Shown: positions 13,801 through 24,300 of the stretch, one piece after another
Numbering within the stretch: position 1 is the first letter of the stretch
Layout: each line of letters begins with the position of its first letter
Assembly: GCA_035772735.1 (NCBI GenBank)
Contig: JASDFA010000016.1
Span: forward strand, 176,643,001 to 176,707,000
DNA length: 64,000 bases
Source: Datura wrightii
Taxonomy: Eukaryota; Streptophyta; Magnoliopsida; Solanales; Solanaceae
Direction: 5' to 3'
The notes under the pieces: generated by a model
Database searches by the model: none
Told to the model about the DNA's origin: nothing
The model's input: only the letters and a program-made list of their open reading frames with translations
Made by a program: the position numbers and the translations under genes

Positions 13801-16800
13801 CTACAACTGGTTGAACCATAACAATCTGAGAATGCAAAATTGGCCATGGAGAGGGAGGGATATGGAAGACCAAAATTCCATATAAAGTGGCATGCTTTGT
13901 CTGGCTATTAGCCAGGGCAGCTACCTTGACACAAGATAACCTAATGAGGAGAGGGATACCACTAGTTCAAGGTGCTTCTTCTGTGGTGAAACTAATGAGA
14001 CAGTTAACCATCTTTTTCTACACTGCAAAGTCACTAGACAGCTATGGAGTTTATTCTTAAATCTCAAGCGTATGGCCTAGGTAATGCCTGGCAAGATCAC
14101 TGATGCAATTCAAAGCTGGGAAGAAACAGGCAAGCAATCAAAAAACAGAGAGATGGAGAATTGTCCCTGCGAGCTTATGGTGGGACTATATGGGAGGAAA
14201 GGAACCTTAGGTGTTTTGAGGGGATAGAGAATAGTATGCAGAAGATCAAATTAAATTGCCTACTGCTTCTATGTTTTTGGTTTAATCAACTGTATACAAA
14301 TGATACTATCACTTTAGTAGATGTTCTAGATTCCATTTCGGACAAGGATAGTAGGATTTTGTATCATCTTGTAAATACGGTCCCAGTACGACCTTATGTA
14401 CTGTTTTGCCCATGAAAATATATACACACAGTTACCATTTCAAAAAAAAAATTGCTGGCATGGCAACAGACGATTTAGTTCCTTTTGCCATGCAAATTGG
14501 AGAAAATTACCAATGACAAAAGGAAAGGGGGAATCAAGAATGTAAAGTCACAATGGAAGTCTTTTGATGAAATTGTGTTGGAGATTCAACAAGGAAAATG
14601 CACTTTGGAGGATAACACGGATGGGAAAATTCATACCAGAGAGTCCATGGTGCACCAAAGTCTATACAAGCACCTCATGGCTCTAGAGTATGTAAACATA
14701 TTCTGAGCGTGTGAACAAATTTGAGTCAAATTATGGTTTTTTTAACTTGGAAATAGAAAGAAAATCATATTTTGGGAGAACACATGGTTGGCACACACCC
14801 TCTAAGAGATCAATTCATGGATGTTTACAACTTATCCTCTCAATACAATATGGTAATCGCAAAATTTTTCTCAGCACAACGCTGGAATCTCTTTCTTAAA
14901 AGGAATATTAATGATTCAGAAACGCAAAACATAACTTTGGATCAAAAAACAACATGGTTTTGGCTTTGGAAGATGATTTGGCTCTAAAAGGAACCTCCGA
15001 ATGTCTCTTGCTTCTCATGGATTGTGGCTCAAAAAGAAGTGATTTCAAGTTTGCAGCAAATGCCCTTTTCATGAACTTCATTCTGAAGAAGTGGTGCCAC
15101 CTCCCCTTTTTTATTGAAAGAAAAGATGTACATTCAAATGTCACCTTCTTTTCCATTACAAGGTCACAAGTGAGTTATGGAGCATGTTTATGCCAAACTT
15201 GGCATGAGTTAAACCATGCCAATTTCCATTTTAGAGTTGTTGCAATGCTCGAAAGGGCGGGGTTAAGCAAGAAATCTCAAAAAAATATGGAATACTATAC
15301 CTCATATCATTTGGTGGGTTTGGCTTGAAACGTATAGCAGAATTTTCAAAGGCAATAGGAGAAATATACATAGTCTAAACATACATATTTATTGTTGCTG
15401 CATTTTTGGTGCAATATGGTTATTGTACATGATGTAGACGTAATGCTAGACATTATGAGGGAATTACGCAACTTGTAATTACGCCTTGATGACCTGGCTT
15501 ATTGCAAGTTTTCTATTTATAAAATCTTTTATGACTTATCAAAAAGAGGGACTCACTTTTACTTGGAGGATTCACAATATACAACAACATACCCCATATA
15601 ATCCCACAAGTGGGATCTGGGAAGGTTGGTGTGTACGCAGATCTTACTTGAGAAGGTAGAGAGGTTGTTCCTGAGGAGGATTCACAATATCAAAGAGAAT
15701 AATGGACACCAGTAGGAGCTAGGAGAAGTATGGAGGGGGAGCTAGGAGAAGTTTGGAGTGGGAGCTAGGAGAAGTTTGGAGGTAAGAAGTCCTGGGAGAA
15801 GTGTAATGAGTAGAGTAATTTGCTCTGGTCGAACAAGTAATAACAAATGCGCTAATGATTTCTCTAGTTAATTAGTGGAAGAGAAAAGAGTAAGAGAATA
15901 GTTGTTACCGAAGCAACAAGGTTACAGTTTGCAACTCAGCTTGCAGCCTTACACAGCTTTATTCTGAGTTCTTATAGAAAAAATATTTAGCCTTAGTCCT
16001 TTGATTGGCAGATTAAGTATCTATGAGGATTTTAGGCCAGACTAGATATACTATTCCTTCCATTGTAAAGAGTCATAACTGGGTTTTGATCCCCCCCAAA
16101 AAAATAGACAATTGTTTTTAACAAAGTAAATAAAGTTCATTAATGATGGAAAAAAAGCACTCATATATAAATAGGATACAAAAAAGTAGAAAACCTCCTC
16201 AAAAGATAAGGTTTCCTACGAGTGGGCACCAATCTTATTATATATAGGAATCTCGTGGTTCACCAAAAAGAAATTAGGGATAAAAAGTTATTCCTCAAGT
16301 GGACAAAATCATTTTCTGCTCCTTCAACAACTCTCCTATTCCTCTCTCCATATGGTCCACACAACAGTTTATGGAGCAACATCCCATCCCAAGCCGCTTC
16401 TTCTCTTCCATCTGCTAAAGATCCAGCAAAACATCACTTCTTTAATAGCCTCTAGCATCACCCGCCGAAGTCCAAAGCATGTCAATATTCCCACAACAAG
16501 ACACTAACTGGAAATGTAAAAGGAGATGTCCACATCTACACTCAAGCTTTTACAAAAAACACAACTGAAACAATTAATCTTCCTGTTGCTCAAATTCTCA
16601 ACTGTTAAGATCATCCCCCATTATCTGTATCCTAGGAATTCATACCAAGAGGTGTGGAAACATTTCTCTTCCCTTGCCAGAAACTTAACATAAAAGAAAT
16701 TAACATGAAACACACAAGTCTCCCCTCCCCCTTTCCCCAATCTCTATATATCATGGTTACTCTATCATGTGTTTTGTTTTTGAAGCAACTCAATCAAACT

Positions 16801-19800
16801 TTGGAATTTTGCACCTTGTAGCTTTCATACCAGTTGGATCAGCATTTCCTTTTGGCATGAAGTCATGTCCGTGTTAGGAAATGCAATCGTCAAAAGTCAA
16901 AATCATCACCCGTCCCTGCATGGAACATTCCCATTGAACTCTTACTAACCCTTCAAAATATTCCTCCATAATGTACCCATAAGAAAGTTTGACATTTTTA
17001 AACCTTCATTCCCCTTCTGATACTCCGTACTTCTCTGTGATCACCTCCTTCCAAAGAGCATTCTCTTCTATCCCAAATCTCCATAACTGTTTTCCTAGTA
17101 GAGACTTGTTAAAAACCTTTAGATCTTTGACTCTAAGCTCGCCACAAGGTTACGATATCATAACTAGGGGTGTTCAAAGGAAACTGAAAAAAAGCGTCAA
17201 ACCAAAAATTGAATCTAACCGACTAGATAAACAAATTTATTTCTTGGTTTGGTTTGGAATTACTTTTAAAACTGGCAGCATATAGTTTGGTTTGGTATTA
17301 AAAATAAAAAAAAAGAATAAAACCGAACCAAAAGTGACAAAACATATCTACCTATTTATAATTTATTTATATATCTATAGATATATTTTAAAGGATGTAA
17401 TAAAATTTTTAAGGATATGAATATTTTTTCTTTCATAATCTCCTTTTGGATTTTGCTGTGAAGTTGACTTGGCTTTACAGTCCTTCACCTGACACTCCAA
17501 ATTGCTCCTTTTTCTTTTTGGCCCTTTGTGGACTTACGAATTTGTCAATTGCAAATTTGTTACCGAGTTTCTGTTTTGTAGATTTAATAATCTATATACA
17601 TTTGTCAAGATTTTGGAAAAAAAACAAAAGAAAGAGAAGTAGTGTGATTTTAACACCAACATTCTGGATTTGGCCTCACTAAATTAAGATCAGTAAACAT
17701 GATATACATTGCTCCAATACTGATGAAGGAATCCACTAACCTAAAATCTTTTATATTAATTGTTTGGCCATGAGAATTATTCACTTTTTTCTAGAAAATT
17801 TTTTCACTTTATTTGAAAATCAGCGTTTGGCCATGAAAATTCCAAATGCAACTTGAAGTTGTATTTGAAATTTGGAAAACATCCTTTTTTTCACTTTCAC
17901 TATATTTTCCTTTTTCAAATTTTATTTTTATAAAAATAACTGCATTTATTTTATATTTCATGTTTTCTAGGAAAAGTACATTCAACCAACCAAATATTAT
18001 TTGCAAAAACCATAACCAAACACAATTTCATCTTCAACTCCAACTTCAAAAATTTCAAATAAAATGAAAAAATATTTGTAGTAGCTCATATATAGGATCT
18101 AATCTATGACATTATGTGACTGTCTATTTTGAGATATTACTCGGTCGTTTGGTAGTTGGTTAGAGTTATGTAGGTATTAGTAATGCAAAGATTAGTTACG
18201 AGGGAATTTATGTAATTATTTAATACACGTATTAGTTATGCACTCTCTTTTCTTCCCCTATTTGGTTAAACACTGGACCCCTATATTAGGCCTCCAACCT
18301 GCCTCCTCGGCTCCTCCCTAAATAGGAGCGCATAGACTCCTGCGATAGCCCCTTCCACCTTATCCTCCCCCTCATGCACTATACCTTTCCATCGATTCAA
18401 TGAAGTTTCTCCTCTTATTTGCTATACCTACCTTGTAAAAAAAGATTTTATGTTCGTGTCCCCTTCTTCCAACTATAACACCCTCAGTTTGTCTCCAACT
18501 ACTCTCTTGAGTTAGTCCCAGTTAGTGTCTTTTAGTACTTCCTACAAGAAAACTAAATCAGCACTCACATACCTTCCTAGTTTGTTTCTTTTAGTATTTC
18601 CCTAGAAGCTCATTAAATCAGCACTATCATACCTTCCTGGTATATCATGAAGGTAACCAAAAAGAGATCATTAATTAAGGCCTATTTGGACATAAAACAA
18701 TTTCTTTTTTTCAAGTTTCATTTCAAAACCCTGTCTGATTGTATATTTCATCAATTTTTTCACTCCAAACTTGGAAAAAAAGTTCTTCAGAACTTCAACA
18801 TTTTTACAAGTGAAATGCATGTAGAAACACAACTTTAACTTTCAAGTACGTTTTTTAGCCTATTACTTTTTTCAAATATTACTCCATTCATATCCAAACT
18901 CCCAATGCCTAATTATTATACCGTGCAAATTCACAACTTCTATTTTATTTTTTTGAGAGAGTAAAGAATATATTCATAAATATTGGAGAAAATCCCTGTA
19001 TACAAGAGGAATAAACATATAGAAAACCTACAAAAATAAATCGGTTCGCTACAATAGCCATCCATCCTTCAACAAAAAAGGAACTTCATGGGTGCACCAA
19101 AAAGAATTGAAGGATAAGAGGCTATTCTTCAAATGTACAAACTACAATATCAAGTTTGCTTTCTTCAAATCTCGCCTATTTCTCTCTCCAAACTTCCAAG
19201 AGCTAACGAAGCAATATCACATGCCATGTTTCTTCTCTCATCCATCTTCTAACAGCCTAGTTGAATAAAGCATCCTTAACATTTCCCAACACGGTTCACG
19301 TTAATCCATACCATCTTAAAATCTCCTACACAACCTTGGCACCACCAGGCCATGTAAAAGAGCATGGTTTACATCCTCTCCCGATATTTTGCAAACAAAG
19401 TACCAACATAGGTGTCCTTCTCTTCCTAACTTTTGGGCAGTCAAGATCGCTCATCTAACAGCCAACCATGCAAAGCAACACATATTTCTTGTTATCCTAC
19501 AAATCCATACAGATAACTGTGGGAAAACCGCCATATCTTTGCTAGCATTTTACATAATAAGACTTCACTGAGAAACAAAGGTCATTCTCTAACTCCCAAA
19601 TTGAACTGATCCTACCTTTAGTATGAATTGCAGACCAGTAACTTTTCAAGGAATCCTTCAACAGTGGTTGTGAATGTGAATGACTGATTTTTTTCAACAT
19701 TTTCAACCTTGTCCATATGGCAAAATGTTTACCAATCATATCCTTGAGTTCACTATTGAAGTTCTTTGTTTGCAAATCTACTTAGGGTCTTGTTTTATAA

Positions 19801-21128
19801 TAACAATATGTATCGTGGTCATAAGATACAATTATCTTATCAATCAATCAACTAAGCATCAATAGTAAAACTAAAACGGATCTGCTATATGCTCTATTTT
19901 GAGTCCATATCTTACCCCCTCTGTTTTAATTTACGTGTTTTACTTTCTTTTTCAATCTGTTTAAAAAAGAGTGTCTCTTTCTATATTTGGTAACTCTCCA
20001 ATTCCAATATTTTACATGGTTTATTTATGATTACAAGATTCAAAGGGAACTCTACATTACACGGCCACAAGATTTAAAAATCTCCTTTATTTTCTTAAAC
20101 TAGTCAAACTAAGACACTTAGATTGAAATGAAATGAGTAATTACTAATGCTTTCTTGAAATGTTTTTATATATAAAAAGGTGGACTATTTGTTGACTTGT
20201 GCGTCTCATCTTGCAATTACGATTTCAGAAAATAGAAAAATAGAAATGTAATCTCTATAGAAGCATTTATTCACATTTCTATCATCCTTGAGATCCACAT
20301 GTGTTCCTTTTTTTATTCATAGTTTGTATCAACCAAGTCTCTACCTCCAATAAGTTTTTCATTTATAACGGTGGTGTTCGAGTCAGCTTGAGCGAACAAC
20401 TTCAACTATTCCTTCAGGTACTTGCTATCTCCCACCAACATAGGTTGTTGGTACTAAGTAAATTTGTAGATTCAAAATTTAGTCAAATTAAAAGAAATCA
20501 CCTAATATCTTTTGTCTCTTTTGGGATTTGAACCCTGAGCTCCTAGGATTTTCACCTACTTTATTGATTGTTCACCACACCTTTGGGTGTTACCTTTTTG
20601 CAAGAAACTTTTCCGTTTTACCAATCTTTTTAACCTAATACCTTTGCAAAGGCTATATTTCCACCTCGCTAGCGAAAAACCTTATAGCATAAGTAGCGAC
20701 TTGCACAATGGAAAGCCAGATGCCTGGCAATCTCCTATGTACCTGGTGAAATGGAATTGTCTGAAAAAACAATAAGACCGATGCACCTTAACTGTAGTTA
20801 TGCCATAGACCTCTTAGTTTTTCTGTCTTGTCCTAATGACACTACTTACATCTAAATGATTTGTCCACCTAATTGAGTCCTCTGTGCATGATAATCTAGT
20901 TAAGCTTCAATTTGATTTTCCCAAAAACCCCGTTAAGAAGGGGGAGCAGATACAAGAGCATCCTTAAATAAAGACTCCTACATGAAAAAGTCTTAAACTC
21001 TCAATATAGACCTTAGAGTGACTCCGCAAGAACAAGTCGCTAAAGAGAAAAGGTGTTGCAGGGACAATAGAAACATATTTAGCCGGTACCTGAATTTGGG
21101 GAAAAGCGTCCGTCGACGAAGAACCCAT
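4749..21128 (-). CDS. RPN13: 26S proteasome ubiquitin receptor RPN13 (ADRM1 homologue), 13 coding exons
   Basis: RPN13 docks on RPN2 in the proteasome base, binds ubiquitin through its Pru domain, and recruits the deubiquitinase UCH37 through its C-terminal DEUBAD domain. I joined exons 21090-21128, 8238-8330, 8019-8078, 7825-7863, 7528-7602, 7368-7434, 6547-6628, 6028-6143, 5910-5933, 5394-5488, 5238-5315, 5100-5154 and 4749-4885. All junctions are GT/AG with consistent phase. The total is 960 nt, 319 residues plus TAA. Plant RPN13 is usually about 300 residues. No internal stop is seen, so the gene looks intact. Intron 1 (12,759 bp) is inflated by retroelements. Confidence 0.93.
5910..6628 (-). 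CDS. RPN13: RPN13 exons 7-9, acidic and Ser-rich linker
   Basis: Exons 6547-6628, 6028-6143 and 5910-5933 encode residues of about 125-199. The linker starts FPGEDEPEASAPLPN, is rich in Asp, Glu and Ser, and includes GPVKLSDLQRILSNIG, the segment that leads into the C-terminal domain in plant homologues. Exon 9 is only 24 nt (DEAVDPDAG) and is easily missed by automatic prediction. Confidence 0.88.
7368..8330 (-). CDS. RPN13: RPN13 exons 2-6, Pru ubiquitin-binding domain
   Basis: Exons 8238-8330, 8019-8078, 7825-7863, 7528-7602 and 7368-7434 encode residues 14-125. They read through EFRAGKMLMEGKKV, KGLVRIGR, GEEGLLHFQWLDRN, DQIVFPEEAVFEK, VNQSSGRVYILKF, FFWMQ and CSSVNFYLNQPL, which are diagnostic for the pleckstrin-like receptor for ubiquitin. 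In the family this domain contacts RPN2 and ubiquitin. All splice sites are canonical. Exon 6 ends in phase 1 and is completed as E125 by exon 7. Confidence 0.93.
10330..10689 (+). mobile_element. older L1-type LINE, left part (RT segment), interrupted
   Basis: The plus strand encodes fragments of LINE RT: SFPTKYLGLPLGDKHK, then GGRITLI and a tail like HIDKLR-stop-EFCWHG, matching the thumb region of plant L1 ORF2. The reading stops abruptly at TTGTTGGCATGG and resumes at 14450 in TTGCTGGCATGG on the far side of a younger LINE. The segment is 5'-truncated and carries stops. Confidence 0.75.
10677..14416 (+). pseudogene. LINE ORF2: endonuclease, reverse transcriptase, zf-RVT (broken)
   Basis: The domains run in the L1 order. 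The AP-endonuclease starts AWNVRGLNDRGKRR and includes FICLQETKLE, GVYAPN, GDFN near 11140 and SRIDRIL. RT follows with KAPRPDG (family KAPGPDG), PKKKGAKELRDFRPI, KLDMVKAYDHINW, the QYADDTLIF catalytic motif (YADD at 12780-12791) and TIYLGMPLGAKSQ. The tail encodes the zf-RVT type C-terminus (CFFCGETNETVNHLF region) and WEERNLRCFEG. Several frameshifts and stops break it, including one region with a GT/G microsatellite. It lies in RPN13 intron 1, antisense to that gene. Confidence 0.85.
10824..10875 (+). repeat. (GT)n followed by a run of 21 G inside LINE endonuclease
   Basis: An alternating GT run (10824-10853) is followed directly by about 21 consecutive G (10855-10875). It sits between the QETKLE segment and the next readable endonuclease segment and breaks the frame. 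Run length may be affected by sequencing error. Confidence 0.9.
14450..15547 (+). mobile_element. older L1-type LINE, right part (RT thumb to 3' end)
   Basis: This continues the LINE broken at 10689. It reads CWHGN, then WRKLPMTKGKGGIKNVKSQ (compare KKVIIGKRFGGLGIKKLKVQ in the younger LINE), and later HTPLRDQFMDVYNLSSQYN and RWNLFLKRNINDSE, the usual region before the zf-RVT domain. Toward 15330-15420 it resembles the LINE C-terminal stretch FGAIWLLY. Frameshifts and stops are frequent. The 3' end is placed near 15547 at a short A-rich run. Confidence 0.7.
15565..15690 (+). mobile_element. Au-like SINE, 94-bp body with perfect 16-bp target duplication
   Basis: The body at 15581-15674 starts ACAACAACATACCCCATATA and includes ATCCCACAAGTGGGATCTGG and GTGTACGCAGATCTTAC, words I associate with the Au-type SINE family of Solanaceae. 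It is flanked on both sides by GGAGGATTCACAATAT (15565-15580 and 15675-15690). The body is shorter than a full Au SINE (about 180 bp as I recall). Family assignment is from memory; the flanking duplication is directly visible. Confidence 0.75.
15715..15783 (+). repeat. 23-bp tandem repeat, three copies
   Basis: Three consecutive units begin GGAGCTAGGAGAAGT at 15715, 15738 and 15761, with a degenerate partial fourth after 15783. It lies 24 bp beyond the SINE target duplication, within RPN13 intron 1. Confidence 0.85.
16085..17160 (-). mobile_element. LINE 3' fragment, antisense to the nested LINEs
   Basis: The minus strand reads ELRVKDLKVFNKSLLGKQLW and ALWKEVITEKYGV near 17040-17160 (RT C-terminal part), and further along GERNRRVVEGAENDFVHLRN and LSLISFW at about 16262-16355, the conserved end of plant L1 ORF2. 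The rest is decayed. It lies in the same orientation as RPN13 itself. Confidence 0.72.
17740..18085. repeat. candidate MITE with imperfect inverted ends
   Basis: The left side contains GTTTGGCCATGAAAATTCC. The reverse complement of the right side contains GTGTTTGGTTATGG followed by a similar AT-rich tail. The two arms also share CA(C/T)TTTATTTGAAA. This fits a foldback or MITE remnant. No clear target duplication was found. Confidence 0.35.
18945..19800 (-). mobile_element. second antisense LINE 3' fragment
   Basis: The minus strand at 19542-19775 reads WELENDLCFSVKSYYVKC, the pre-zf-RVT segment of plant L1. Further along, FGERNRRDL and SFNSFWCTHEVPF (near 19080-19200) match the ORF2 end. 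The terminal part around 18945-18960 is A-rich on the minus strand and may be a decayed tail. It is diverged from the 16085-17160 copy but belongs to the same type. Confidence 0.7.
19912..20140. repeat. Stowaway-like MITE, degenerate
   Basis: The left end reads ACCCCCTCTGTTTTAATTTACG and the right end runs AAGACACTTAGATTGAAATG then AAATGAGTA, approximately reverse-complementary, as in Stowaway elements with CTCCCTCCGTTTCA ends. The ends are flanked by TA-containing sequence. Divergence is high. Confidence 0.5.
21090..21128 (-). CDS. RPN13: RPN13 coding exon 1 (start codon)
   Basis: The minus strand reads ATG at 21128 and encodes MGSSSTDAFPQIQ, 13 codons, followed by a GT donor at 21089. The phase is 0, matching exon 2, which begins ETLMEFRAGK. 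Plant RPN13 proteins begin with a short Ser-rich leader before the L-E-F-R-A-G-K motif. That motif at the start of exon 2 has no suitable exon-1 leader nearer to it. The placement is inferred from fit and phase, not from a transcript. Confidence 0.8.
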
Positions 21129-21340
21129 ATGCTCCTATGTATAAACAAAGAACTGAAAACAAAATTGGTAATTTGAGGGGGAAAAAAAAAGTTTCAAACA
21201 AAGGCCACAGACAGGTTACCTCTCTATCACTGTGGAAACGCTCAGATGAGAGAGGAGAATTGGATTCCTATAGTTTTGCGAAGCCAACAGCAACTTGTCG
21301 CCGTCACCGAGTCTGCCCCGTCGGATTTAGGCCTATTTAG
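21129..21340 (-). promoter_or_regulatory. RPN13 5' leader and proximal promoter region
   Basis: Directly upstream of the RPN13 ATG on the minus strand is a pyrimidine-rich leader containing a plausible 5' UTR intron (donor-like GAGAGGTAACC near 21220, acceptor-like TTTTCAG near 21155). The transcription start is not identifiable with confidence. Only the position next to the start codon supports the role. Confidence 0.4.
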
Positions 21341-24300
21341 TTGCTCTTAGGGATTGTTTGTTTGATGGGCACATCCAATATTCGGAGTATTTACACAAGG
21401 TAGCCCCTTTTGTGAATTGTATTTAACATTTAATCACAAATGTTGCAAGCTTAGCCAATAGAATGCATACAAATGTTTTTCTTCTTCTCTCTTGCTGGCT
21501 CCTCATTATATTTTCATCATTCTATTGAGGCTAGGAAGCAGGTCGTCATCAACATGCTTACTAGCAGGATAATTTGGCAATTTCATGTGCTTATCTGATA
21601 AATTTTTTGTGATTTAACGGTATTGCATTTGGTTGCTTTTATGTGTGTACAGTTAAGTGGTTCTACTGGACAACAAACTCAGCAACTAGTATGTTTATTG
21701 CTACGTGTCAACCAAAAAGCTGCTCAAGCTCAGAGTTCAAGGTTTATAATTTAGGGTTCAGGATTCAGAATTTTGGGTTTATGTTCAGAATTCAAGATTC
21801 AGAATTTTGAATTTTGATGTTCAGAATTAAGAGTTCAGAATTTTAGATTCACTTCAAAATTTGGGGTTCAAGATTCATTGACCCGTCTCAATACGGGGCC
21901 AATAATTTATATTAAATTATATATTATTCATTTTAGTTTATTTAATTCTATCTTTTTTAATTTAATATCTTTTAAAAAAGTATTAGCTTTTATAAATTTA
22001 AAAATAATTAAATACAAAATTTATGATATCACAAGCTTTAAAAATCTGATATTAGTAACGATTATGATACACCCCAAATTTTTAGAATTTTATTTTTTGA
22101 AATACTTTATGCACGACAAAATGAAAAATAATAATAATAATAATAATAATAAAACTCACATTTACATATAATTATTTTAATTAATTTTATATTTCACTTT
22201 TCAAATAAATATAATAAGAGTTAGAATAAAGGTGATACTATATGCAAATAAACACGTGTCCCTATGCATGTTAAGTTACAAAGCTGGTACCGTTTTTTGC
22301 TCTTTTTGATTCTCATATGTCCATGTACTTTTTCCACTCACCTGCCTTTTGTTTCCTTCAATCTTCTGGTAAGTTTTTGCTCCTCCTCTTCTTTCTTTCT
22401 TTGTTTTTATTTGAAGATTTTGTTAAAAATTTACTTATTTGGCCTTTTTGTTGATTTTAAATGTAAAATGTTAGTAATTTTAATTTTGTATATAAAGTAT
22501 ATATAAATTACATATTAATTATACATAATTAAACAATAGAGATGTACATCCAAAAAGCTGCACGAACTACATCAACTTAGTGCAATTGCAATTCTCAAAA
22601 ATACTCTCGAGAGCTACAAGCAGATACGTCGATGAACAGCTGTCTGCTTGTAGCCTCTTATTAATAATAGCAAAATAATATTTAATCTTAATTATTAAGA
22701 AAGTAATACATATTTACGGAACAAAATAAAAATTTGAAAATCAAACAACAGAACATGTAGTAATAAAAAATATATGTGATTACAAAATATTCATAATTAA
22801 GGATGCCATGTCATCAAGCATGTACCGGAAGCATATACATATTCTTTTATATTGTACGTGATGAACTATTTCGACACATGAAAGTTGTGTAATTCTTCAA
22901 TAGTAAATAAAAGGACATTGAGATCAGCTTTACGCATTCAAAGAAGTGATCATTCCATTGTTTGGCATGTTCCATTGTATGAGATTAATTTTCTAATTAT
23001 TTCTCCATTTGTTTATTTAAGTTTATCACTACATATGCGACTTAATTCTTTTAATGATTGAAATGGTTGATCTAGAATTGGTACATATATTGAACTATAC
23101 TTTTCAGTCCATTGATATAAAGTTTAAGTCGTAGAAATTCATATTTCAGATCAATAATCTAAAATTATAGTTTAAATAATTCAAAATTTATATCAATAGC
23201 ATAAAATTGAGTTGCCGTATTTTTAACTTTAAACTACTAGACTGAAGTTGAAACTGCCACAATGAAACTCGGGCCACTGATCTGAAACTGAACTACAACA
23301 GCTTAAGTTTCATGACACTACTCTTAAGTTTGAGCTAGGTGGAGAAGAAGAAGAGAGAGAGAGAGAGTAGAGAGATGGAAAGATTTGTCCACCAAGGAGA
23401 GTCAGAGCCTAAGATGAAGCTAAAAAACTTAGTCGATGAACGACAAATAAATATTCTTATACTGAATTATTATTTTTTTGCAGCACAATCTTGTCATTGT
23501 TGATTCTAAGTCAAATAAATTTTTGTACACCTTGTTTTTAAAAAATAATCAAAAGGAACTTGAGATAATATTTAGAGTAGCCACTTCAAAATATTTTGAA
23601 TATTCTATCATTTGTTGAATTATTCTTTATATATATCATCCCTCAAATCGATATGGAGTATGGTTGTAGCTTCAAACATAATCTTTGGCAAAAGTCTAAG
23701 TGGTCTTTGGCTCCACCGCTGCTAGTAACTACTCAATAATTTAAATACTTTACAAATATTGTTTTTTTTTTAAATACCAACTCAAAAGTGGCTTATTATA
23801 ATAGTCATTCGTGATAATAACATTTCATTATGATAGTTTAATTTTTTTCAGAATCGATTTTCATGTTATATTTTACTTCTCTATAATAACAGTGATATTT
23901 ATTATATCAGTACATTCTTTGTAAAATTAACCTCTATAACAACCATACTCAAATATTATATAATAATATTTTATATTATATTATATATAAAAATAAATAT
24001 TAAAATATTTATACTAATCATCATTAATGTCATGCGCATAGTAAATTTTAAATACGACTAGAAAAAAATATATTAAAATCATACCACACTAGTTATGATC
24101 GTAACTTCACGAGGAAATGTTACTGTTGTTTTTTTTTGAATTCACGCTCTTTCTACTTTTTTTGGTTAAACAAATACATTTCCCTTTTAATGGTACACAA
24201 AATCATTAAACTAAATTGTCGTGTATTTTTATTTATGATAGCTAATAAAATCTAAACATCAAATATCAATATACGTATATAACAACACCTCACTATAGCA

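Larger units (their letters stand above)
10677..14462 (+). mobile_element. L1-type LINE inserted in an older LINE, with poly(A) and target duplication
   Basis: This is a 5'-truncated element that starts at the endonuclease domain of ORF2 and ends with an A-run at about 14440-14449. It is flanked by a near-identical short duplication, TTGTTGGCATGG (10677-10688) and TTGCTGGCATGG (14451-14462). The duplicated words are coding sequence of the host LINE, which continues on both sides. ORF1 (gag-like) is absent. Confidence 0.8.
8331..21089 (-). other. RPN13 intron 1 (12,759 bp) loaded with transposons
   Basis: The intron is bounded by GT at 21089-21088 and AG at 8332-8331 on the minus strand. It holds two nested plus-strand LINEs (10330-15547), a SINE (15565-15690), two minus-strand LINE 3' ends (16085-17160 and 18945-19800) and MITE-like segments. 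I recognise nothing in 8331-10330, 15784-16084, 18086-18944 (apart from short fragments resembling dispersed repeats) or 20141-21060. 17161-17345 is a short AT-rich piece starting TAGGGGTGTTC, a possible hAT-type end. Confidence 0.75.
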
